Origin: Pseudonocardia thermophila
GTDB lineage: Bacteria > Actinomycetota > Actinomycetes > Mycobacteriales > Pseudonocardiaceae
Assembly (NCBI RefSeq): GCF_900142365.1
Contig: NZ_FRAP01000010.1
Location: 1-64,000, forward strand
Length of the DNA stretch: 64,000 nucleotides
Direction: 5' to 3'
The position numbers and the translations under genes were made by a program. Positions 51,362 through 59,350 of this stretch are shown here, in pieces. Within the stretch, counting starts at the first letter, position 1. Each line of letters begins with the position of its first letter. The notes below the pieces were generated by a model. That model was not told where the DNA came from. It saw only the letters and a program-made list of their open reading frames with translations, and searched no databases.

Positions 51362-51753
51362 CCACGCACGACGAGTACGTCGGGGTCCGCTACATCGTCA
51401 GCGATGTGCGGGCCGCGATCGACTTCTACACTTCCCACCTCGGGTTCGAGCTGCTCAGCCATCCTGCGCCCGCGTTCGCCGACGTCGCTCGTGGCCGCCT
51501 CCGGCTCCTGTTGTCCGGTCCCGCGAGCTCGGGCGCCCGCGCTACCCCCGCTGACGCTGCGGCGCCGGGCCGTAACCGCATCCACCTCGTCGTCGACGAC
51601 CTCGACGCGGAGGCCGAGCGCTTGTGCTCGGCCGGCGTGCAGTTCCGCAGCGACGTCGTCCAGGGCCCCGGCGGCCGCCAGGTGCTCGTCGCCGACCCGG
51701 ACGGCAACCTCGTCGAGCTGTTCGCCCCCGCCGTCCGTTCTTCACCGAGCTGA
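51358..51753 (+). CDS. VOC (glyoxalase/dioxygenase) family protein
   Basis: A 131-residue protein of the vicinal oxygen chelate fold, two beta-alpha-beta-beta-beta modules: GVRYIVSDVRAAIDFYTSHLGFELL and NRIHLVVDDLDAEAERLCSAG, ending in VLVADPDGNLVELF. Typical metal ligands would be the His/Glu ends of these strands; E in NLVELF is present. The ArsI-type Cys pair for organoarsenical cleavage is not seen. It is translationally coupled to the ArsR-ArsC fusion, so a role in arsenic or antibiotic resistance is possible but unproven. Confidence 0.82.
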   Translation: MTTHDEYVGVRYIVSDVRAAIDFYTSHLGFELLSHPAPAFADVARGRLRLLLSGPASSGARATPADAAAPGRNRIHLVVDDLDAEAERLCSAGVQFRSDVVQGPGGRQVLVADPDGNLVELFAPAVRSSPS

Positions 51754-52220
51754 TCCCGGCCCGGCCTGCCTCCGCTCAACGTGCCATCACGGTGATCGCG
51801 TCCGTGTCGCCGGGCTGACCCCGATCTCCTCGGCGTAGTCGTGCAGGGCGCAGGAGCCGTTGCCGTTGCCGAGTTCGGTTGGTCCGTCGTCGCTGTGGCG
51901 GACCCGGTGTTCAGTGCGGTCCTGGTGCGGGCGAGCCGGGTGGTGACCTGTTCCACCGCGACCTGGTAGTCGCGGTAGCAGGCGGTGGCCTGGCTTGCGT
52001 TCATACCTGGACTGCAGAGACCACCACCGACGATGTTCGGGCACACCTTACCCGCAGCCGCGACGAACTCCAGCACCCGAACCGCGACGCAACGCACATG
52101 CTGCAGATGCGCGATGAGCGCGCGATCAGCTGACCGAGAGCCGCCCGGCCCGACCGTTGAGAGGCCCGGGGTCCAGGGGCAGCGCCCCGGGTCGAGCCCC
52201 GGGATTACCGGCCCCCGAAA
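51754..52220. other. 467-bp stretch with no confident gene, possible gene remnant
   Basis: On the minus strand a frame beginning MNASQATACYRDYQVAVEQV (ATG at about 52001) reads like a helical protein for some 30 residues and then becomes Thr/Ser/Ala-rich. A neighbouring frame gives LHDYAEEIGVS downstream. A small gene with one or more frameshifts is possible, but I recognise no family. The right end holds a terminator-like hairpin. Confidence 0.35.
52164..52203. terminator. GC-rich hairpin after the binding-protein gene
   Basis: CCCGGGG at 52165-52171 can pair with CCCCGGG at 52185-52191 or 52197-52203. The GGTCCAGGGGCAGCGCCCC core resembles dispersed repeats of high-GC genomes. It follows the stop of the binding-protein gene (minus strand) by about 20 bases. 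Confidence 0.5.
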
Positions 52221-53765
52221 TCACCGAGGCGAGATCCCCCTCCAGTCGTACTCCTGCAGCAACGTCGTCTCGAACCCCTTCACCGAGGGCTGCATCCCGA
52301 ACGTCTGCTGCAGACTGCAGATCGGCACCACGTTCGGCCCGGTCCGCGTGACGTTCTCGATCAGTTTCCGCGTCGGTCCCGCGCGCTCCTCGGTCGACGT
52401 GCTCGTCAACGACTCGGTGTACAGTTCCGAAACCCCCGGGAACTCGATCTTCCCGTAGTTCATGGTCCCGGTCGGCGTGTAGAACATCTGCAGGAAGACG
52501 CTCGGATCCGGTCGTCCCGCGGCGAACTGCCCCAATCCCGCCTGCAGATTCCCCTGTCCGCGCGCCACCAGGTAGGCGTTGGTGTCCATCACGTTGATCT
52601 TCACTTGAACGCCGATCTGGGCGAACTGGGCCTGCAGGATCTGTGCGAGCGACCCGAACGCCGGGAAGGCGATGGTGCTCAGCTCGAACGAGAACCCGTT
52701 CGGCAGCCCGGCCTCGGTGAGCAGCTGCTTGGCGGCGGCGACGTCGTGGGTGAGTGCGGGATCGGCCTCGAGCCCGTCGACGTGCGCCCAGTAGCCCTTC
52801 GGGAACGGCTGCACGCTCGGTGTGCATGCCCCGGTGAAGCCGCTGTTGTCGGCGATGGACTGCCGGTCGATCACGCGCAGGAGGGCCTGGCGCACCTTCG
52901 GGTCGGCGAACTCGGGGACGGCGACGGGGTTGAGCAGGAGCCCGATGAAGTTCGTGCTGGGCCCCTGCACGGCGACGACGCCTGCGCTCTCCGCCTCGGC
53001 GACCTGGGAGCCGTCCATGCCGATGATGTCGAGCTGGCCGGAGGCGAGGGCGCGGAAGCGGGCGGATGAGTCCTGCTGCTGGACGTAGCGGATGCCGGAG
53101 TTGCGGACCGCGTCCTTGGCCCAGTAGCCGTCCCACGCTTTGTAGACGACCTCGCTGTCGGTCTTGCTGACCAGCGTGTACGCGCCGGTACCGACGGGGT
53201 TGGTGGCGAGGTCGGGGCGGTCGACGGCGTTCGGGCTGATGATCATCCCGGCTTCCCCGGCGAGGACGTTCGCGATCGCGCCGGGCGGGCCGGACAGGTG
53301 CAGTCGCACGTGCGTGTCGTCGAGGGCCTCGATGCTGTCGACCACGGCCAGCTGCGGCGCGACGACGCTCTTCGGCAGCGTCTTGGCGCGCTCCAGCGAC
53401 TTCTTCACCGCTTCGGCGGTGAGCGGGGCGCCGTCGTGGAAGGTGACGCCCGTGCGCAGGGTCAGGTCGAAGGCCCTGCCGTCGGGCGAGAGCGTCCATT
53501 CGGTGGCGAGTCCGGGCTGCAGCTCGCCGTCGGCGTCGCGGGTCAGCAGGCTCTCGTAGAGCGGCGTGAGGAACGACTGCTGGTAGGTGCCCGAGAGGTG
53601 GGGGTCCAGGGTGGACGCCACCGTGCCGCCGAACCGCAGTTCGGCCTTCTCGGTGGCGGCGGCCGGGCCGGCGCTGCTGCCGCCACCGCAGGCGGGCAGG
53701 ACCAGCACGGAGGTGATGGCGAGGGCGGCGAGTACCCGCCGCACTGTCGTGGGTCGGCTGCGCAC
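52221..53765 (-). CDS. orphan ABC solute-binding lipoprotein (peptide/SBP_5 family)
   Basis: A 514-residue lipoprotein. Lipobox LVLPACGG (Cys at about residue 26). The SBP_bac_5 fold is seen in FGGTVASTLDPHLSGTYQQS, LYESLLTRDADGELQPGLATEW, TLRTGVTFHDGAPLTAEAVKKSLE, NPVGTGAYTLVSKTDS and VRQALLRVIDRQSIADN. These proteins bind peptides, opines, glycosides or other small molecules. No permease or ATPase genes adjoin it, so it must share a transporter or act as a sensor. GTG at 53765 has GGAGAGG about 9 bases upstream. A weak copy of the IclR-type palindrome lies upstream, so it may serve the aromatic catabolic genes. Confidence 0.88.
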   Translation of the reverse strand: MRSRPTTVRRVLAALAITSVLVLPACGGGSSAGPAAATEKAELRFGGTVASTLDPHLSGTYQQSFLTPLYESLLTRDADGELQPGLATEWTLSPDGRAFDLTLRTGVTFHDGAPLTAEAVKKSLERAKTLPKSVVAPQLAVVDSIEALDDTHVRLHLSGPPGAIANVLAGEAGMIISPNAVDRPDLATNPVGTGAYTLVSKTDSEVVYKAWDGYWAKDAVRNSGIRYVQQQDSSARFRALASGQLDIIGMDGSQVAEAESAGVVAVQGPSTNFIGLLLNPVAVPEFADPKVRQALLRVIDRQSIADNSGFTGACTPSVQPFPKGYWAHVDGLEADPALTHDVAAAKQLLTEAGLPNGFSFELSTIAFPAFGSLAQILQAQFAQIGVQVKINVMDTNAYLVARGQGNLQAGLGQFAAGRPDPSVFLQMFYTPTGTMNYGKIEFPGVSELYTESLTSTSTEERAGPTRKLIENVTRTGPNVVPICSLQQTFGMQPSVKGFETTLLQEYDWRGISPR

Positions 53766-53881
53766 TGTGCTGGCCTCTCCTCAGATCGCATCGGCAGTGA
53801 TGATCTCCAGGGCCGCGACGCCTCCCCGATCGGTCGTCGCGCACATCCCGCGTGCGGGGTTCGAGCGCACGTTCGCGATAT

Positions 53882-53894
53882 GAACATTATGTGC
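53882..53894. promoter_or_regulatory. weak IclR-type site GAACA-TTA-TGTGC
   Basis: It matches GAACA-N3-TGTTC, the perfect palindrome flanking the iclR-type gene, except for one base. It lies 117 bases before the binding-protein start. A stem-loop (CGCTCTG/CAGAGCG, 53894-53914) follows directly. Confidence 0.35.
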
Positions 53895-53914
53895 GCTCTG
53901 TGTGACGCAGAGCG
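53894..53914. other. 7-bp stem-loop in the binding-protein upstream region
   Basis: CGCTCTG-TGTGACG-CAGAGCG lies between the dioxygenase stop (54034) and the binding-protein start. It could be an attenuator or the terminator of the dioxygenase operon (minus strand, 120 bases after its stop). Confidence 0.4.
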
Positions 53915-54002
53915 TAAGGGAGGCGGGATCCCTGCACAAGGCTTCTGCGTCTACTTCTGACGTCTCCACTGCGTGCACTCCGGGGATCGCGACGAGATTT
54001 GC

Positions 54003-54015
54003 GAACATGATGCAC
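54003..54015. promoter_or_regulatory. degenerate IclR-type half-site
   Basis: GAACA-TGA-TGCAC keeps the left arm of the GAACA-N3-TGTTC palindrome and differs at two positions in the right arm. It lies just after the end of the dioxygenase gene. A chance match is possible. Confidence 0.2.
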
Positions 54016-54033
54016 GCAATGCGAACGAAGCGG

Positions 54034-55110
54034 TCAGCTCCAGATCGCGAACCCCATCCCGGCCCCCGTCCCCGCCTCGGTCCGGTACACCGGCTCGTAG
54101 ACGGGCTCGCGCATCTTCAGCCCCGCCCGCGACATCACCGCGGCGAGCGTCACCCAGTTCAGGCACTCCGACGTCGCGGAGTAGAGGCGGTCCCTGGGCA
54201 GCGAGGTGAGCGCCTCGGTGTCGTCGGCGGCCAGCGCGGCCAGCAGCATCCGATCCAGCTCCTCGTCCACTACGAAGTGGCTGAGCCCGCCCGACGCGAC
54301 GACGGCGACCCGCACGTCGTCGTCCCACCGTGCGATGGCCTCGGCGAGCGCACCGCCGAACGCGTGGCAGCGGCGCGGGGTGACCGCGTTCGGCGGGTAG
54401 CAGGTGTTCTGCGAGATCGGCAGGATCGGCGGGTGGTCGGTGCCGAGGAGGCGCTGCACGACGAACGAGTAGCCGTGCGGGAGCCCCTGCGGCCGGAACG
54501 GGGTCTCGCGGACGAGGTCGAGGCCGGGATACCGGCGGGCGACCCGGCCGCCGTAGGCCTCCTCGACGTAGGTCATCTGGCTGACGTCGAAGTCGTGCTC
54601 GATGAGGTGCTCGATGACGTGCCGGCCCAGCTCGTGCGCGACCGGCACGTCGCGGCGGACGGCGCCGTACCCGTCGGCGACGAGCTGGTCCAGGTAGCGC
54701 TGCCGCTCGCTCCCGCGGGTCGGCCGGGGCCGCGGGATGATCGGGACGGTCGGCCCCCAGAAGATCGAGAACGCGGGCATGTTGGACTCGAAGAACCACT
54801 CGTCCTGGTCGTCGCTGATGATCACGACGACGTCCGGCCGGACCGCGGCCAGCGCGGTGGCCAACTGGTCGAGGGCGGCCTGGCAGCGGTGCGACTGCTG
54901 CCGGAAGGTCGCCAGGTCACGGGGCCGCTCGCGGATCCACTGCGGCACCGCCGTGCGCACCGCGTCGTGGTAGCTCATCGCCTTCCCGGGCCCGGGGAAC
55001 ACCAGCTCCGGGTTGTGCTCGTCGCGCTCGGCGTACTCCGCCCACAGCTCGGGCGGGAGGATGAGCAGCGGGGTGTGGGAGGTGGCCAGACCGAGGACGA
55101 TCGACGCCAT
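54034..55110 (-). CDS. LigB-type extradiol ring-cleavage dioxygenase
   Basis: A 358-residue protein of the class III extradiol dioxygenase fold (protocatechuate 4,5-dioxygenase beta-type). The N-terminal GLATSHTPLLILPPELW holds the first metal His (about 12). VVVIISDDQDEWFF and VVASGGLSHFVVDEELDR hold further conserved His/Asp/Glu positions for Fe(II). The C-terminal half includes SQNTCYPPNAVTPRRC. It cleaves a catechol-type ring next to the diol. No LigA-like alpha subunit gene is present, though the extra C-terminal length may replace it. ATG at 55110 shares a base with the Rieske gene's stop. It is last in the operon. Confidence 0.82.
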   Translation of the reverse strand: MASIVLGLATSHTPLLILPPELWAEYAERDEHNPELVFPGPGKAMSYHDAVRTAVPQWIRERPRDLATFRQQSHRCQAALDQLATALAAVRPDVVVIISDDQDEWFFESNMPAFSIFWGPTVPIIPRPRPTRGSERQRYLDQLVADGYGAVRRDVPVAHELGRHVIEHLIEHDFDVSQMTYVEEAYGGRVARRYPGLDLVRETPFRPQGLPHGYSFVVQRLLGTDHPPILPISQNTCYPPNAVTPRRCHAFGGALAEAIARWDDDVRVAVVASGGLSHFVVDEELDRMLLAALAADDTEALTSLPRDRLYSATSECLNWVTLAAVMSRAGLKMREPVYEPVYRTEAGTGAGMGFAIWS

Positions 55111-56195
55111 CAGCGCGCCGACGCCGGAGCCGCCGCCTCGGCGCGCAGCCGCCGGGCGAGCATGCGGCGGGCGATCAGCGCCGCGGTGTCCAACCGGGTG
55201 CTGACCTCGGGCGACGGCCCTTCCTCGTCCTCCAGCTCCTGCAGGATCGCGACCGCCGCCGCGTCCTCCTCGATCAGGCACAGCTGGCCCTCGCGGACGG
55301 CCTCGTCCATCGCCGCGTCGCCGAGGGCGTAGTCGCGGCCGATGGCGAAGAAGTAGTGCGTGCGCCGCGCGGAGAGCGGCGTGAGCCCGTAGACCACCTT
55401 CCCCAGGTACGGCCGGCGCGGCCCGTCCGCGGGATCGTGGACCGACGCGGCCTTCACGACGCTCACGTCCAGCACGTACAGCGCGGGCACGAAGTAGTGG
55501 ATGTGCTGCTCGCGGTCGATCGGTGACTGCAGGCCGGTGCGTTCGCGGTAGGTCGGCGGGCACTCGGCGTCCGGCATGATCCGCGACGCCTCCACGAGCC
55601 AGCGGGATTCGTCGGAGCGGCTGGTGATGCCGGTCTCGGCCACGTCCCGGGTGCCGATCTTCGTCGCGTGGATGAACGACTCGTGCGACAGGTCGAGCAC
55701 GTTGTCGGCGATCAGCTGGTGGTTTGCGTCGATCACGACGTGGCCGGGCACGAACGTGAAGGACGGATCGGCGAACCCGGTCTCGGCCGGGATCTCGGCA
55801 GGATCGGCGAGCGCCGGATCGCCCATCCAGATCCACACGAAGGGCCCGTTCTCCACGACCGGGTACGTCTGCACGTCCGCGTGCGCCGGCACGGCCTGCT
55901 GCCCGGGCACGCTCAGGCAGGTGCCGTCGGGGCCGAAGCGGAAACCGTGGTAGCCGCAGGTGATGACGTCGTCGGGGCCGAGCGTGCCCTCCGAGAGCGG
56001 GTAGCCGCGGTGCGGGCAGCGGTTGCGCAGCGCGACCGGTGTGCCGTCGCTCGTGCGGTAGAGGTTGACCGACGTGCCGAGGATCGTGCGGGCGAGCATC
56101 GGACCGTCGAGCTCGCTGCGCAGCGCCGCGATGTACCAGGTGTTGCGGACGAACTGCGGGCGCTCGGGCGCCGGGCGTGCCAGAGGTGCTGCCAT
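55110..56195 (-). CDS. Rieske non-heme iron oxygenase (VanA/phthalate type)
   Basis: A 361-residue oxygenase alpha subunit. Rieske centre: NRCPHRGYPLSEG and CGYHGFRF (C-x-H ... C-x2-H, residues about 60-85). Mononuclear iron site: ADNVLDLSHESFIHATKIG (D-x2-H-x4-H). This group does O-demethylation or ring hydroxylation of methoxy- and carboxy-aromatics with electrons from a separate reductase, whose gene is not in the window. ATG at 56195 starts 18 bases after the LigJ-like gene's stop. Together with the LigB-type enzyme it suggests conversion of an aromatic substrate to a catechol, then ring opening. Confidence 0.88.
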   Translation of the reverse strand: MAAPLARPAPERPQFVRNTWYIAALRSELDGPMLARTILGTSVNLYRTSDGTPVALRNRCPHRGYPLSEGTLGPDDVITCGYHGFRFGPDGTCLSVPGQQAVPAHADVQTYPVVENGPFVWIWMGDPALADPAEIPAETGFADPSFTFVPGHVVIDANHQLIADNVLDLSHESFIHATKIGTRDVAETGITSRSDESRWLVEASRIMPDAECPPTYRERTGLQSPIDREQHIHYFVPALYVLDVSVVKAASVHDPADGPRRPYLGKVVYGLTPLSARRTHYFFAIGRDYALGDAAMDEAVREGQLCLIEEDAAAVAILQELEDEEGPSPEVSTRLDTAALIARRMLARRLRAEAAAPASAR

Positions 56196-56213
56196 CGGGT
56201 GTCCTCCTGCGGG

Positions 56214-57212
56214 TCAGATCGCGAGGCGGGTGAAGACCTTGCGCGCGTTGCCCTCCAGCACCAGCTGCTTGTCGCCCTCGCTGAGCCCGGGCATCGCGTC
56301 GATCACCGGTTTGATGTCGTCGAACTGCCGGCCGGTGGCCGGGTCGACCACGGATCCGCTGCCCGGGCGTTCGGTGCCGAACAGGCAGCGATCGGGGCCC
56401 ACGGTCTCCAGCAGGAGCCGCAGCGACGCCGGGTTGTGCAGCACGGTGTCGAACCACAGCCTGCGCAGCGAGACCTCGAACCGCTCGGCGTCCGGCGATC
56501 CGCCGAGGCTGGGCATGAGCCGCTCGGCCTGCCAGCGCCCGATCTGGTACGGGACCGAGCCGCCGCCGTGGGCGATGATCAGCTTGAGGTCGGGGAAGTC
56601 GGTGAGGGTCCGTGAGCGCAGCACGTTGAGGATCGCGATCGACTCCTCGGTGACGAAGTGCTCGCTGTAGGTCTCCCGCCCGCTGTAGCAGCCCGCCGAG
56701 TGCACCAGCGCCGGCAGGTCGTGCGCGACGAGCCGCTCGAACAGCGGGTACCAGTACTCGTCGCCCAGCGGCGGGGTGGTGCCGGTGCCCTCGTGCGGGT
56801 CGGGGTTGATGCACACCCCGACGAACTGCGGCAGCGCCGCGATCCGGTCGAGCTCGTCCAGCGCCTCCGTGACGGGCCGGCCCGCGCAGAGCGGTAGCGC
56901 GGCCACCCCGGCGAAGCGGGTGGGGTGCAGGTCGACCGTGCGCCGGATGAGGTCGTTGTTCGCCGCCACCCACCAGTGCACGATCCGCTCGGGTTTCGCC
57001 GAGGTCATGAGCTGGTAGGGACGCGGGGAGATCAGCTGCATCGTCGTGCCGACCTCGTCGAGCAGCGCCACGTTCCGTGCCGCGGCCGCGGCGAGCTGCT
57101 CATCGTCGATCTTGGGGTCGCCGCGGTGCAGCCCACCGGAGGCCTGCAGGCGGGCCTTGTAGGCGTAGAAGACCTCGGGCGCGTTCAGGTGGGCGTGGGC
57201 GTCGATGACCAT
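56214..57212 (-). CDS. amidohydrolase, LigJ/4-oxalomesaconate hydratase-like
   Basis: A 332-residue TIM-barrel metal enzyme. IDAHAHLNAPEVF carries the HxH metal motif, LPALVHSAGC another His, and LKLIIAHGGGSVPYQIGRW the next. LFGTERPGSGSVVDPATGRQFDDIKPVI and GNARKVF near the end closely follow the sequence of 4-oxalomesaconate hydratase (LigJ) and related ACMSD-type amidohydrolases. LigJ hydrates the ring-cleavage product in protocatechuate 4,5-degradation; the exact substrate here is not proven. ATG at 57212. It lies between RidA and the Rieske gene in the leftward operon. Confidence 0.78.
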   Translation of the reverse strand: MVIDAHAHLNAPEVFYAYKARLQASGGLHRGDPKIDDEQLAAAAARNVALLDEVGTTMQLISPRPYQLMTSAKPERIVHWWVAANNDLIRRTVDLHPTRFAGVAALPLCAGRPVTEALDELDRIAALPQFVGVCINPDPHEGTGTTPPLGDEYWYPLFERLVAHDLPALVHSAGCYSGRETYSEHFVTEESIAILNVLRSRTLTDFPDLKLIIAHGGGSVPYQIGRWQAERLMPSLGGSPDAERFEVSLRRLWFDTVLHNPASLRLLLETVGPDRCLFGTERPGSGSVVDPATGRQFDDIKPVIDAMPGLSEGDKQLVLEGNARKVFTRLAI

Positions 57213-57217
57213 GGGTG

Positions 57218-57607
57218 TCAGCTCCCGATGTAGGCGGTGACCTCGCACTGCAGGAGCAGGCCCGCAGGGAGGTGGGCGTAGACGGCGACGTGGCGCGCCG
57301 GGCGGCGCTGCGGATCGGGGAACGTCGCGCACCAGACCGGGTCGATGTGGGCGCGGGCCGCGCGGTCGGTGACGGTGAACGCGAGCTTCACGACGTCGTC
57401 GAGGCCGCCGCCCGCCGCCTCGACGACCGCGCGGACGTTGTCGAACAGGTTCGCCACCTGGTCGGGCAGCTCGGGCGGGACGGTGCCGGTGGCCCGGTCG
57501 ACGCCGGAGATGCTGCCCGAGATCAGCAGCGGGCCGACCACGGCGGCCGTCGGGATGGGGGAGGTGCCGTGCTCGAGGCCGGGCACGGTGATGCTGCGTC
57601 GGGTCAC
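57218..57607 (-). CDS. RidA-family protein of the catabolic operon
   Basis: A 129-residue trimer-type RidA family protein. Family features: LLISGSISGVDRATG, LFDNVRAVVEAAGGGLDDVVKLAFTVTD and a C-terminal LLLQCEVTAYI. In catabolic operons such proteins deaminate or tautomerise reactive intermediates, for example 2-aminomuconate. GTG at 57607 has GAGGA 8 bases upstream. It follows the IclR gene by 41 bases and precedes the LigJ-like gene by 5 bases. Confidence 0.85.
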   Translation of the reverse strand: MTRRSITVPGLEHGTSPIPTAAVVGPLLISGSISGVDRATGTVPPELPDQVANLFDNVRAVVEAAGGGLDDVVKLAFTVTDRAARAHIDPVWCATFPDPQRRPARHVAVYAHLPAGLLLQCEVTAYIGS

Positions 57608-57648
57608 GGGTGGTCCTCGTAGATGGACGCCCCGCGCCCCCAGGCGAG

Positions 57649-58422
57649 CTACGCGGTCGGGACGGGCAGGGCCCCGCCGAGCCGGGCGGTGAGGTCCTGC
57701 GCGGCCTCCTGGAGGCGGGCGAGGCGGAACGGGAAGGCGGAGTTCGACGCCGAGCCGAACGTGTCGACGATGGCGAGCGCCGCGCAGACACCGGTGCTGT
57801 CGAAGATGGGGGCCGCCAGACCGCAGGTGCCGTTGACCTCGTTCACGGCGGTGGCGAGCCCGGTGCGGCGGACCTCGGCGACCTTGGCCCGGGTGACGCT
57901 CTGCGCCGGCTCGGGCAGCGCCGACAGCGCGGCCTCCTGCTCGTCGTGTTCCCCGCCGAACGCGAGGAACACCGCGGCCTGCGCGGTGTCGATCGGCAGG
58001 ACCGTGCCGACGCGGAACGTCAGCACCACGCCGCGGCCCTTCGGCTCCTGCACGCGGGCCACGACCGGGCCGGCCGAGGTCCAGAGGCTGAGCGAGATCG
58101 TCGTGCCGACCTCGTCGGCGAGCTTGGCCATCCGCTCCGCGGCGACGGTGACGACCGACCGGTTGCCGATCGCCAGGCCGCCCAGGCGCAGGATGAGGCT
58201 GCCCAGCCGGTAGCCCGGCGGATCCGTCGACACGCGCAGCAGGTCGTCGGCCGCCATGGAGGTCAGGTAGCGGTGGGCCGTCGTGCGGTTGAGGCCCAGC
58301 GCGGCGGCCACGCCGTTCGTCGTCAGCACCGATGTGCTGTGGTTGAACAGGTCGAGGATCTGCCCGACGCGGTCCACGGCCTGGATGTCGGCGCGTCCCG
58401 ACCCGTTCTCCGACGACGGCAC
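57649..58422 (-). CDS. IclR-family transcription regulator
   Basis: A 257-residue regulator. The N-terminal winged helix is AVDRVGQILDLFNHSTSVLTTNGVAAALGLNRTTAHRYLTSM. The effector domain includes VGTTISLSLWTSAGPVVARV, TFRVGTVLPIDTAQAAVFLAF and NEVNGTCGLAAPIFDSTGVCAALAI, typical of IclR proteins that bind aromatic acids. The start is GTG at 58422 with GAGGTG 6 bases before it. The perfect palindrome at 58451 is 29 bases upstream, and another precedes the divergent CoA-transferase operon, so it probably controls both arms and itself. Confidence 0.9.
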   Translation of the reverse strand: MPSSENGSGRADIQAVDRVGQILDLFNHSTSVLTTNGVAAALGLNRTTAHRYLTSMAADDLLRVSTDPPGYRLGSLILRLGGLAIGNRSVVTVAAERMAKLADEVGTTISLSLWTSAGPVVARVQEPKGRGVVLTFRVGTVLPIDTAQAAVFLAFGGEHDEQEAALSALPEPAQSVTRAKVAEVRRTGLATAVNEVNGTCGLAAPIFDSTGVCAALAIVDTFGSASNSAFPFRLARLQEAAQDLTARLGGALPVPTA

Positions 58423-58450
58423 CTGCTTCACCTCGACTTGTGCGCAATGT

Positions 58451-58463
58451 GAACACGATGTTC
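58451..58463. promoter_or_regulatory. IclR-type operator GAACA-CGA-TGTTC before iclR arm
   Basis: A perfect 5+3+5 palindrome 29 bases upstream of the IclR gene start. The same sequence outside the 3-base centre occurs at 58575. Arms and position fit an autoregulatory site. Confidence 0.65.
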
Positions 58464-58574
58464 GACGACGTGACTCTAACCGGGCGGGGTTGTGCCCGGC
58501 AAGCCGGGTGCTCGTCGGAAGGTCGCAGTCAGCGCGCGGTGGCCGCGGCTCCTTGACATTCGCGGACGCAAAGT

Positions 58575-58587
58575 GAACATACTGTTC
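58575..58587. promoter_or_regulatory. IclR-type operator GAACA-TAC-TGTTC before CoA-transferase arm
   Basis: A perfect palindrome identical in its arms to that at 58451, 31 bases upstream of the CoA-transferase start. Its centre is 124 bases from the other, so one gap holds one site per promoter. Confidence 0.65.
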
Positions 58588-58618
58588 GAACTGTGAACGC
58601 GAAGAGCGGAGGGCTGCG

Positions 58619-59350
58619 GTGATCGACAAGATCAGGGGCTCGGTCGCCGAGGCGCTGGCCGACGTTCCGCGGCGCGGTGCGATGATCGCGGTCGGCGGGT
58701 TCGGCGACTGCGGCGCACCGCTCGCCCTCGTCGAAGCGCTGTGCGAGCTGGACGTGCGCGACGTGCACGTCGTGTCGAACAACTGCGGGATCGGGGAACG
58801 CGGGCTCGCCCGGATGCTGATCGAGGGCCGCATCGCGCGGTTCACCGGCTCGTTCCCGGCGCACGCGGAGTTCCTCGCGCAGTACCGCGCCGGACGCATC
58901 CACCTGGACCTCACCCCGCAGGGCACGCTGGCCGAACGCCTGCGCGCGGGCGGGGCGGGCATCCCCGCCTTCTACACGCCGGCCGGGGTCGGCACGATGC
59001 TCGCCGACGGCACGTTCCCCGCCGCGTACGGGCCGGACGGCGAAGTGCTCGCCTACTCCGAGCCGAAGGAGACCCGCGAGTTCGACGGGCGCACCTACGT
59101 GTTGGAGCGGGCGCTGAAGCCGGACGTCGCGCTGATCCGGGCGCACCGCGCGGACCGGCTGGGCAACCTGGCGTTCCGCCTGACCGCCCGCAACTTCAAC
59201 CCGCTCTGCGCCATGGCCGCGCGGCTCACGATCGCCGAGGTCGAGGGGGTGGTGCCGGTCGGCGAGCTGCCCCCGGACCAGATCCACCTGCCCGGCGTGT
59301 TCGTCGACCACATCGTGGAGGAGGAGCTCATCGGTGACCGTGCAGCCTGA
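58619..59350 (+). CDS. CoA-transferase subunit A (3-oxoacid type)
   Basis: A 243-residue alpha subunit of a class I CoA-transferase, close to 3-oxoadipate/succinyl-CoA transferases. GAMIAVGGFGDCGAPLALVEAL is the Gly-rich CoA-binding start, followed by NNCGIGERGLARMLIEGRIARFTGSF. GIPAFYTPAGVGTMLADG and AYGPDGEVLAYSEPKETREF are family strands. GTG at 58619, no strong ribosome site. It overlaps subunit B by 17 bases. It would activate a keto acid with CoA taken from succinyl-CoA or acetyl-CoA. First gene of the rightward arm. Confidence 0.9.
   Translation: MIDKIRGSVAEALADVPRRGAMIAVGGFGDCGAPLALVEALCELDVRDVHVVSNNCGIGERGLARMLIEGRIARFTGSFPAHAEFLAQYRAGRIHLDLTPQGTLAERLRAGGAGIPAFYTPAGVGTMLADGTFPAAYGPDGEVLAYSEPKETREFDGRTYVLERALKPDVALIRAHRADRLGNLAFRLTARNFNPLCAMAARLTIAEVEGVVPVGELPPDQIHLPGVFVDHIVEEELIGDRAA

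Noticed and set aside
54034-56973. Single 979-codon frame joining LigB to upstream sequence
   Set aside because: Only its last 359 codons have homology; the upstream part is an out-of-frame shadow of the Rieske and LigJ-like genes.
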